From: Callipepla californica brunnescens
Taxonomy: Eukaryota > Chordata > Aves > Galliformes > Odontophoridae
Assembly: GCA_023055505.1 (NCBI GenBank)
Contig: JALIRH010000042.1
Coordinates: 4,100,335 to 4,164,334, forward strand
Reading direction: 5' to 3'
Length of the DNA stretch: 64,000 nt
Under the pieces are notes generated by a model, which made no database searches, had not been told where the DNA came from, and saw only the letters and a list, made by a program, of their open reading frames with translations. Position numbers and translations under genes: made by a program. Positions 48,004 to 58,200 of the stretch are shown piece after piece (the first letter of the stretch is position 1; every line of letters starts with the position of its first letter).

Positions 48004-49009
48004 TAACAGGGAGCAAAGCCAGAGAAATACCCTGCACAGGCGTGCCTGGCCTCCCAAAGCGGTGTGATGGAAAAAGAAGCAGGTAGAGATTTCCAGAAAT
48101 GGAAGCGCTTTTGGAAGTCCTGGCACTACAAAAACCAAATACTTTCCCAGAGAAGCGGAGTTCCTCCCTCCTTTCCCTTCTCCGGGAGCCTCACAAGAGC
48201 ACTGCAAGTTCTTACCCAACAGATCTGATCTCAGGCAATAACAGTGGCTGCTTTTGGGTCCTGAGGCCAAGTTTCAATCTGGGGGATGACCCAGGCTGTG
48301 TGCTGTACAACCAAGCACAGCAGGGAATTTATTTGCATGTCTTGTTGCTTTCCTCCTTATTTTCCCTTTTCTGTAGCATATTTCACCCACTTGGAAACTG
48401 ATTCTCATTTCCTTTAAGGGAAAGAAGAGCAGCCCCAAGTGGTGAGGGTGGTGATTCAGTGCCACAAAGGTGGTATCACAGCCAGACTTTGGATTTCGCA
48501 GCACATCCCTGTCATTTTTGAGTGTGCAATGAAATTCTGGCTGTGCCTACCTCACTTCTTTCCCTTTTTCTCTCTTTTCCCTGAAGCAATCCAGAAAACA
48601 GCCTCGAAATTATTTCCTGCAAGAAGCAGAGGGTTAAAGAGTCAGGGGGAAGCGAGAACGAGGAGATGGCACAGGTAAGTGTTTATGCCATCCAAATGGT
48701 GACTGGTACACAGTGCAAAACCCACACCCATCTCCTTCCTGCCCCGGGAACCTGGGCGAAGCAGCAATGTCCCTGCAGGGCTCAGGCACCGTGGGAAAAC
48801 CAACGGTGCAGGGCAAGTCAGAGCCCCACCTCGCCTGGGGCAGGAGGAGCAGAGCCCACAGCACCCCAGGAAAGTCAGAGAGAACCTCTGCAGCGCTGCA
48901 TCCCGTGGAGCTGCAGTAGAAGAGGGGTAAAGTCATGCACTGAATCAGCCTGCGCAGCAGCCGATGGGATCATGAGAACCGATGGTGTTTTTCACAGCTT
49001 TTTCTTTAC

Positions 49010-49395
49010 AGAACTTGCTGTGTTGCAGCTTGTGCCCACTGCCCCTTGTCCTGGCCCTGGGCACACACAAACGGAATCCGTCCCCATCCTCCTGACCCTC
49101 ACCCTTCAGACACTGATGAGCACTGCTCCCCTCTCAGCCTTCCCTTCCCCAGGGCTCTCAGCCTTTCCCTGTAATGGAGATGCTCCAGGCCCTCACTATC
49201 TCTGCAGTCCTCTGTTGGGCTCTCAGAGGGGAGGAGCACCTCCCTTGCTCTGCTGGCCACACTCTGTGATGCACCCCAGGGTACCACTGGCCTTCTTGGC
49301 CACCAGAGCATGCTGTTGACTCACGGCCAACCTTTGGTCAACCATTGCTCCACTGTCGGTCAACTAGCTTGCTTTGTTTTTTGAAGCAGCCAAAC
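49010..49395 (-). mobile_element. CR1 LINE fragment (internal to 3' part)
   Basis: 'ctctcagcctttccctgtaatggagatgctccaggccctca', 'ctgctggccacactctgtgatgca', 'ccactggccttcttggccaccagagcatgctg' and 'ccaacctttggtcaacc' match the complement of the CR1 ORF2 end. Confidence 0.85.
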
Positions 49396-50758
49396 ACCAA
49401 GTCTCCATCGGCTGAGCTAGACAACCACATCTGAAAAACTTTCCCTACCGCCCTGGTCTTTATTGCTCACTCCTTTTAGGAGAAATCTCTTAGGATCAAT
49501 CCACCCTCACCTGGGCAGCTTAAAATTAGACACTGAGGCAGTCACCGTGGGTTCCCCACAGAGCCAGTGGAGAAACCACTGTCAGAGAGATGGACAGAGA
49601 TGGAAGGAGGGGCTCATTAATAATTTTCTATTTCCACTGTTGATTAAAGAGGCCCAGATGAAGATCAGTGATGCTCCGACACAGCTAGGTGGCCTGAACC
49701 TCGTCCTTTATCTTTTGTGAGCACATATACACAAAAACATCCACATGAGCACTGCATTGCAAAGGGCTGGTCTTCATTCCTAGGATGCTGAGCTAGCACT
49801 GCCCTGCCAGGACGGGATGCTACACATCTCCTGGGGCTTTCTGACATGAGAGCGATACAAGCAGCAGATCAGCATCCAGGTGGCAAAGCACACAGCATGG
49901 GCGTGCTCCCGGTTCTGTCATACCATCACCACTCGCACCATTCCTTCTTTTCTGAAAACCCCAGCTCCTTGAGTCATTGAGCTACGTAGGGCATTCACTT
50001 TCCTCTTTTTCTAAGAAAAAGCCCACAGAGAAAAGCTTGACGTGCTCAGCAACACCCATGTGCCGGAGGGTAACGCATCATTATGGTTAGGATTAAGAGG
50101 ACTTCACTGCAAATAGCTGGGCTCTTTGACTCATGCTCAGGGCTTTGTTTGTTTTGCTCATCCCTGGATGGAAAGGCTTCTAACTGGATTTCCTTAGCAA
50201 TTTGTGGCTGCTTTCACTGTCCCTGGTCGGATGCAAAGGAAAGAGGCTGGTGGCTATCAAAGCTGCAGACTCTCCAGCCCGACTTCTCCTGGTGCTGCTC
50301 TGACCCAGCCAGGAGATGAGAGCTGGAAATCACACAACCAGTGCCAGAACCTACAAGACTTGTAGGACAGAGTTTTGCAGAGGGCATTTATGTTCAGTGA
50401 CGGTCATGAATCCAACAACTGAACAAATGAATTTGCACGTGGGACCATTGCAATGGGAACAATAGGGCAAAAAGAGTTCAGGCACCCAAACAGGAAAGCA
50501 CAGCTCCTCGCAGCAGGCCCCATCACTGCACACATCAGTGCCTGAAACACCTCTGACAAGATCCCCAGATTGGCAGATGCACAATTAGTGACCCTCTATG
50601 CAGACAGCGTTGTGTCCACCGCACTCTAAGGAGATTCGGGTACAGAGCTGTTAGCAGAGAGCTGTGCTGAAATAAGGACAGAACTGGGTGTGTGGATGGT
50701 TCGTTTTTTAGTGCTGTTAAGCATCTTAGGCTGAACCTGGACTTTATTGCTCTGTCAC

Positions 50759-50774
50759 AAAAAAAAAAAAAAAA
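50759..50774. repeat. Poly(A) run
   Basis: An A homopolymer of about 16 bases, seen directly. Confidence 0.85.
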
Positions 50775-51114
50775 GATTGCAGATAATGAGCTAATAACAC
50801 TTCACTTTCCCAGCCTGCCTTGCATCTTCAAAGCGCTCCATGAGAACAAACTAATTAACTGTCCAGAGGAGAAGCTCATGACTAAGAGCTGAGAAGCCAT
50901 GTGAGTCAACCCACTTGCAACAGGTCCTTGCAGATTTCAGTAAAAATTCATTTTGGAGGAAGATCTGTTGACTGGCCCGACTGGTCACACCAATCCCCGG
51001 CCACATTCCAGGGCTCTGAGCGGACCCAGCCCGGAGAAGCCCCACTGACATCAAAAGAGCAACACCTCGGCAGGAATGCCCCAAAACCAACCGTGTGGCT
51101 TCCTCCTCCTAATT

Positions 51115-51132
51115 TGTGTGTGTGTGTGTGTG
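51115..51132. repeat. (TG)9 microsatellite
   Basis: Nine uninterrupted TG units, seen directly. Confidence 0.9.
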
Positions 51133-51796
51133 CAGTCGGTGCACGCTAAAAGTGCTGAGCTAACAGTCCCTCTGCAGATCCACCAAACACGGGCGCATCC
51201 TGCTCGGCACCGTTGGCCAAACATCCTTTTTCTGCTGTCTCAAAACCAATTATTTGGGAACCACAACCTGTATTGGGGTCTTCTAGTGGAGAATTGGCTT
51301 TTCTAATGCAACCCTGGTTGCCATCAACTTAGCATGGCACTGGAGCAGTGTTCAGTCCCAGCTTTCTTATTCCTTGCTTTGGGCAAATCATTAAGTTCCC
51401 ACAAGAATGTGACTTCTGCAGGTCGCTGGCTTTTGGGGAATGTGGGTCACATTAAGCAAAACGGAGATGAGGACTTCATTTCTTTCTTCTATGGGTAAAT
51501 GAACTCAGAGACCCAGCCCTACAGCAATAATGTAGACATTTCAGGCCGGGAATTTTGGCTTGGAAACTTCTGCATGCTCCATAAATCTCCACCAGGAAGC
51601 ATCCCTGGTCTGCCTCTGGGGCAGAAGCTCAAAAGGGAGGACGGAATGAAACCCAGTTTTCCCCAGATCTGTTTGGAGTGAGGCATTAGAAAGCCTGATT
51701 GAAAACTGTTCATTTCACCACTGGATCCAGGTGCCTTCAAGTGCCCTCTTGGTGTAGCTGTCACCCTCGTGTCCCCGGGGCAGGTGGCCACGTGCT

Positions 51797-51835
51797 TTTC
51801 ATAGGATCATAGAATCACAGAATCGCAGCATTAGG
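51797..51835 (-). mobile_element. CR1 terminal fragment
   Basis: 'ttttcataggatcatagaatcacagaatcgcagca' is the reverse complement of the short repeats at a CR1 3' terminus, with no body attached. Confidence 0.6.
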
Positions 51836-52016
51836 GAATTTTGCATCTGTTTTCTTTTTTTCCAAAAGAGAAATGCTTATTTCTGGGTTGATCAGTCTGT
51901 GTGCAAGGAGCTGCCACAGCCCAAGAGGCTGCAGCTGGGACTTTTCCACAGCTGCAAAGAAATGCCAGCAGTGTCCCAAATCCCTTGGTTACTCTGCCTT
52001 TGCAGTGATGATGTTT

Positions 52017-52190
52017 GGATGGTTGCACAGCTCTATGGTTCTGAGGTCTTTAAGGACCTTTCCAACCCAACCATTCTATGGGTCTGTGGTCTTTATGGTC
52101 CTTAAGATCCCTCCCAGCCCAACCATCCTATGGTTCTGTGATCCTTAAGGTCCCTCCCAACCCAACCATTCTGTGTGTCTGTGATACTAT
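52017..52190 (+). repeat. Tandem array of CR1 tail units
   Basis: About three to four imperfect copies, each roughly 43-53 bases, of a unit reading 'ccttaaggtccctcccaacccaaccattctatggttctgtgat'. The unit is the CR1 3' terminus, so the array is a local amplification of a CR1 tail. Confidence 0.85.
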
Positions 52191-54479
52191 GCTCAGGCAA
52201 TGCTGAGATCTTCACACTGTTCCACCAACCCTGGTGGACAGGAGCCCTTGGTGCAGCCAACCAGCCCCTGTCCTCCCAGCAGGGCGTGGGGGCATCTCAC
52301 CCAGCACCCAGGAATTCTTCTTATTCTCTGCCAGCATCATTCTATTTGCAATTACTTGTAATGTCCTGGGTGGAAAACGTCTCAAAGCTGAACGTTTGCT
52401 TCCCAAACTGTACTGCTCCAAAATAACAGGCAGAATTTGAGAACTGCGGAACGTAATTGATACCCATGCTCTGCCTGCTTTATTTCGAGGTGTGGCGTGG
52501 CTCGCAGCCAGCAGGCTGACGGTGCAGCACTGCAACACTGCCTGAAAAGTGACAATTACCGCTCTATTTCAACAGATAATCACCAGCATCTGGTTCACTG
52601 CAAGAGATCAAAGCGCTGCCCTGGATCAAAGCGTTCTGTCTTTGTCATGATATCAAGGTTTGATTTATGGCTCTGCAAAGGCACAACTCTGTTTATTTAC
52701 GTGTGCAGATAAAAGGCTCAGGGTGCTTCCAAAGCCAGCAGAGCACCTCTTGTAGGGGAATGGGTCTCAGTGTCACCCATCGATTGGTGCAGCACGGGGA
52801 GCAAACACACTGATGTCATGTGCATGGAGCACACAGTGCTGCAGCTCTGCTGGGGTAAAAAGCAGAGCTCAAAGCTCCAGATCAGAGCAAGCAGTGCAGC
52901 ATTGCCTTTGCCAGCCATGAAGCTCATGGATCCAAAGCTGGTCCCCAGCTAGGTCCCAAATCCCAGCGTTCCTGCCAGTGGTTGCTGCCTGCACCAAAGA
53001 AGAGCACGGTTTACAACCCAAAACTGAAAGCTGGGCATGAGAGTACACGCAAAAGCAGTGATTCAGATATCACTAGGAAGCTTATTTTACTTCCACTAAG
53101 TGCCAATAAAATGCTGCTTCCGTGCAGCAGCCAAAGCTTCTTCCTTTGCATCCCAGAGCATGGTTGCTTGCTTTGTCAGCGAGACTTGTCCCACGGACGT
53201 GGGTCATTGCATAGATGCCAAACTGTGCTTACGGGGCATTAAAGTCCTCATCGATGATTTAATACGTCTGTGGGATCAGCGTAAGCCACGGGTGAGTTTA
53301 TCCAGCTAAAACAATTAACTAATACCTATGAATTAGCTGTACAGGCAGTGAGTGCTTTACAGTGCTGAGATGTTAATTTAAACTCCGGGTTAGATAGGGA
53401 GTTCAAAGTAGCCAGAAGAAACTTGGAAATGTCAGATATTGCACAACCAGAGCTGCCCTGCAGGAAATGTACTGAGGGGCATCTCTAGGACTGCAGAGAT
53501 GAGAGCTCCACGTATGGAAAATGCTTAAAAATCATTCTCATCGTTTTTCTCTCTCTTGAAGTACAGCTCTGCACCTCCAGGTAGGCACACTTCTGCAGCA
53601 CCCAGTGCCTTTTTTGGGCAGCCAGAATTCTCCTGGCCTCCTGAGCTGTGCATCCATGGGGACATCACCTGGCGGTGCCACACAGAGGTCCCACTTCCCA
53701 CGTGGACATCGGGACCCCACAGCAGTTCTGCAGGACACCAGCACCCTGCCAGCATCCCCAGCAGCACACCCCTCCAAACTCTGCTCTCGAGGTTCCCTCG
53801 CTCCCACCCTAAGGCAGCACGAACCCAAGACTCATCCGCTTGCAAAACACGCCTGGTGCATGGCGGGATGGTGACAGCGTGCCCAGACATCACTCACCAA
53901 CACACAACACCTCAGCACAACAGCACGCTAAGCCCCAAAGGAAAACCTCGGGTTGTTTGCACCCTGCCCAGGGGGACACCGGCACCCTGCAGCACGCTCC
54001 ACCGTGCCCACGGGTGGTGGGACACGGGTGGGAGATGGAGAAGGGCTGGGCGCTGACTCAGGGCTCAGGGAGGTGCCAGGTAGGGAGGAGGGTGCTGGTT
54101 TCGGCCCCGGCGTGCAGGGAGCCAGGCTGGCCAGGGGCCAGCGTGCTGCTGGGACAGGCCATGCTGTGGCAAGCAGGGAGTGCCGCCGTGCCGTGCCCCC
54201 ACCCTGGGCGCTGCCGCCCACAGGGATGGGCAGAGAGAGGCAGTGCCTCTGTGCAGCACCGGGCACGGCTCTGCCTCTGCGGGAGGGTTTGGAGGATGGA
54301 TTGTTTGGAGCTCGGGGTGTTGCTGTCGGGGACATGCGTGGGGAATGGCATTGGTTGGGTCCTCGCTCAGCTGCCCGCTGGGATTCAGGGCCGGGAGGAT
54401 GCTGAAGGGACTGGAGGACTCAGTTCTCTGTGATTTGTCACTTGTCCTTAGCGATGTGAGATGGGACAGAGCACACATC

Positions 54480-54570
54480 CCTGGCTGATGGGGTTGCTCA
54501 GCCTGGAGCAGAGGAGGCTCAGGGATCCCATCTGTGGCCATAAATACCGGTAGGAAAGGGCAGAGGGGCA
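54480..54570 (+). mobile_element. CR1 LINE fragment
   Basis: 'gggttgctcagcctggagcagaggaggctcagggatcccatc' matches the plus-oriented CR1 block around 'gctgctcagcctggagaagaggaggctcagggg'. Only this short part is recognisable. Confidence 0.6.
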
Positions 54571-54954
54571 CAGCCCAGCAGCAGGGCAGGAGGGCACAGT
54601 GGGAGCCCAGGAGGGCTGAGCATCAGGAGCACTGCTGTGCTGTGTGGGTGATGGAGCACTGCACAGGGACCTGAGGGGCTGTGGGGTCTCCTCCTCAGAG
54701 ATCTTCAGACCCCCATAAAAGCCCATGAAGACCCACCATCCCGTGCTTCCCTCCCCATCACCCGGGAGGAGCCTCATAGCTCAGCTACTGCGGAGGGGAC
54801 AGCTTGCCTCAGGAAGCAGTGTAAGCCTGGTGTCTTCTGCTGGCCCAGGGAGCTCCTGGGGAGAGCACACACAGAATGCTCCAGGTGCATCCCCTGCTGC
54901 TCCGATGAGCACTGCTGGGACAATCTGCTGTGCACTTCCTCCCCTGGACACGAC

Positions 54955-55184
54955 ACCCGCACCCCCTCACTCCTCTCTTTATTTACAGACACAACATCAT
55001 CCGGGGGTGTGGAGATGAGGATCAGCACCTCGCTGAGCACCTGCCCACCCAGGCAGTGTGGTGCCTGCAGGAGGCACTGTGTGGGCACCACATGGGGGGG
55101 CAGCAGTGAAGCCCCTGGCGTGGGGGGAGCACACGGTACTGCAGCTCTCCTTGGCTGAGCCTCATCTCTGCCTTCAGAGCCATC
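54955..55184 (-). other. TNNT2: TNNT2 3'UTR
   Basis: About 230 nt from the stop to just past an AATAAA read on the minus strand at 54978-54983. The mapped length fits a short cardiac troponin T 3'UTR. Confidence 0.75.
54978..54983 (-). promoter_or_regulatory. TNNT2: TNNT2 polyadenylation signal
   Basis: TTTATT on the plus strand is AATAAA on the transcript strand, about 200 nt beyond the stop codon. Cleavage is inferred near 54955-54965. Confidence 0.75.
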
Positions 55185-55233
55185 TATTTCCACCGGCCAC
55201 CCACCATGGTCTTCCCACGGGCTGCTTTCGACC
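55185..55233 (-). CDS. TNNT2: TNNT2 exon 18: C-terminus and stop
   Basis: Acceptor atctag on the minus strand precedes 55233. It completes a Gly codon, then encodes [15 protein letters not shown] and TAG at 55187-55185, the conserved end of avian cardiac troponin T. Confidence 0.96.
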
Positions 55234-58200
55234 TAGATGGAAAGCAGAGTGGGCAAAAAGGTGTTAATGGAAATGGAAAGAGGAGGGAGGTGGGTGCTAC
55301 TGGAGGTCCTCAAAAGGGGACCGAGCTGTTGCTGGTTGATGCTTGCAGGGAAGGGGGTCTTCAGCAGCACCTTCCCTAGTATGGGGGCTGAGACAGTGGA
55401 GTTTAGGACCCCTTGGGAACAAGCTCATGTGTTCTCCCAGGTGTTCCCAATCAGCCCCTATATCCTCCCTAGGCTCCTCCCTCCCAGTGAGCATAGATAA
55501 AGGACCTCCAGCTGGAGGGATTTGGTGATGGCTGTAGGGTTCCTCTTCTGAGGCTGAGAAGCTGTCAGCTGCAGGCTGGGATGGGCTGCACTGTGCTGAT
55601 CATCCAGAACTAGGGGAACAGGTGCTGCTCTGGGCAGAGGTTAACAGGGAGGAGGAGGTGTCAGCAGCTTGTACAGGCAGTGATGGGCGCTTTGGGCATC
55701 CTGAGGGTCACCCACCCCACTCTGATGCCAGTCCTCGGGGTTAAGTCCTTCCCTCAGCCCCACTTCAGGTGCAAGGTTAGCCCCAGGTATCCATGCAGCA
55801 CGGTTGTGGTGGGAGGCACGCAGCCTGTACTTACCCTTTGCTGCAGATCCAGGCCGTGGGAAGGCAGAAGAGAAGAGAGATTTGGTGTAAGCAGGGGAAA
55901 TGCTGCTAACCGACACAAGGGCAGGCAAGGAACAGCTCATGCAGGATGGGACAGGGACATAAGAGCAACACGGTTCCCCCAGCCCATAGGATCTCCACTG
56001 CTGTGCAAGCCTGGGGGGTTCTCCAGCTCCTTCCCTGAGGTGGTGGGTAGGGGTGCAGCAGGGACAGGGGCAGCTGGAGGCAAGCACGACCACGGGGCTC
56101 TACATGGGTCTGTTCTGGGGCAGGGGGAAGCTGGGTGACAGTGGGGGCCTCTCAGTGGGAGCACAGCAGCATAGACTGAGGTCCCTGTGGGTGTGAAAGG
56201 ATGATGCACGGGGCAGCTGGGAGAAACATGGGGTGAAACTGGGAGCAGAGAGCAATGAGGACGGGGGCACAGCCAGCCTGGGTACTTACACCTTCTGGTG
56301 GTCACTGACACGATTTCGAAGGACATTGATCTGCAAGAGAAATGCAGGTGAGTGGTGAAGCTTGGTGGGATGCCCCATGCCTGGGTGGGCTGCTCTCTGC
56401 TCCCCAGCCGCCCTTCCCTGGGGATTGGTGCAGGGCTGTGATGTGCCACGTAGTGGGAAACCCACTGCAATGGTTCAGAGCCTCCTAGGTGTGGTTTGCC
56501 CCATGCCAAGGTGGGCACGGGTCTGTCCTGATGCAGCTCCGTGGGCAGCTGACCCACAGCTCTCCAGCATCAAGAGCTGCAGGAGCAGCCTGGGAGAGCC
56601 AGCAGAGAGGAGCTGACGCCTCACCTCGTACTTCTGCCGCTTGAATTTCTCCTGCAAGTCAAATTTCTCAGCCTCCAGGTCACGGATGGTTTGCCACAGC
56701 TCCTTGGCTTTGTCCCTGTGGGAAGAGACAGGGGATGTCAGTGTGGAAAAGGGATGGAGCAGCGATGCCACCCCATCCGCGGCAGGAACCATCCCACGGG
56801 TGCTGCGGGCTCCATGCCCTGTGGGGACGTGCTGGCCAGTCCCACGTGCGTGTCTCGCTGCGGGGACACGCGTGTCCCACGTGTGTGAGCGTGGCTCCCT
56901 CTGATGGCCGCCGCTGTCACCCGCAGCCTGGCGGAGGTGGCACAGCCCCGGATGCTCTCCTGCAGCATCCCTACCTCAGCTTGTCTTCATTGAGGTGGTC
57001 GATGTTCAGGGGCTTCCGCCGCTCACTGAGGATCTTCTTCTTCTTCTCCCGCTCCGTTTGCTTCTTTCCACCCTTTTTCTCTGACTGCAGAAACCATCAG
57101 AGCCCATCAGCGGGAAGGAACCCCCCTGTCCTCTGCTCTCCACCCCAGCTCTTCCTCCCAGCACCCCTCTCTGCTTTTGAGATGCCCCCAGTGCATTCCC
57201 ATCTTCTTCTGCTCATAGGAACCCTCTCTGCAGCACCGTGTGATGCTGTGGGACCAGTTTGTGGTCCTGCCCCTGCAGACATCAGTAGCTACGGTGCAAC
57301 CCCACGTGCAGGCTCCCACCTTCTGCATGTAGCCTCCGAAGTGCAGCATATTGGAGAAAGCTTTCTTCTTCCGAGCTTCCTCCTCAGCCTTCTTCCGTGC
57401 CTCCTCTTCCTCTTTGCGAGCTCTCTCCTCCTGCCAGGGATAGAAGTAGGACAGGAGTGGATGGATGGAGACCTTGCGGACCAACGTGCTTGCAACGCCC
57501 AGCTCGTGCTGCTGCGTGCTCCATGGATGGCTTTGTGTGGGGTGGATGGCACGGGGTGGGCTGCAGGGAGCCCCCAGCCCCCAGGAACACTCACAGCCAT
57601 GCGGGCCTGGCGCTCCTTCTCCCTCTCGCTGCGGATGCGCTGCTGCTCTGCCCTCTCCGCCCTTCGTTGCTCCTGCAGAGGGAGAGGACCATGGCTGCGA
57701 TGTCCTGGGACATTCCTATTTCCCCTCAGGACCCCAAATACCCTGAGAGCTCCAGGGACAGTTCTGCTGCTCCCACATCTCCATATGGGATGGGTATTAC
57801 AGCAGATTCCCAACTCCTGGGCACCAAATTCAGCTCAAATCCCAGTGCCTCTCTGAAAGGGACAAGGGGCATTTCCACGTACGATCCTGTCCTTGAGGGA
57901 GATGAGCTCCTCTTCCTCCTTCTTCCTGCTCTCAAAGTGGGCTTCAATGAGGGCCTGCAGCTCATTCAGGTCCTTCTCCATGCGCTTGCGGTGGATGTCC
58001 TGCACCAGACAGAAATGAGGATGGTGGATGTGCTTGCAGTGGTGAAACCCTCCGGGAGCTGCTAGCACCGTGATACTGTCTCCTGTACTCACATCGAAAT
58101 CCAGGCGCTCGCCATCGGGGATTTTGGGAGGCACCAGGTTGGGCATGAAGGGCCTGAAAGGTGAGTAAGGGGTTGGGAGCTGGCAGCAGATAGCTGGGAT

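Larger units (their letters stand above)
46886..54954. other. Convergent PKP1-TNNT2 intergenic region
   Basis: About 8 kb between two converging 3' ends, with no recognised gene. It contains CR1 fragments of both orientations (47500-47645, 47950-48003, 49010-49395, 51797-51835, 52017-52190, 54480-54570), an A16 run, a (TG)9 repeat, a pair of LEF/TCF-type motifs (52606-52631) and an AT-richer block (53030-53400). The long open frames at 53.5-54.6 kb are GC-driven. Confidence 0.6.

Noticed and set aside
53525..54600. Open frames up to 197 codons between PKP1 and TNNT2
   Set aside because: Both strands are open together, composition is low-complexity Gly/Pro/Arg/His, and part overlaps a CR1 fragment. 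There is no recognisable protein.
56735..57856. A 373-codon plus-strand open frame
   Set aside because: It lies antisense across TNNT2 exons 11-15. The AG-rich, Glu/Lys coding sequence has few stops on its complement, so this is a shadow frame.
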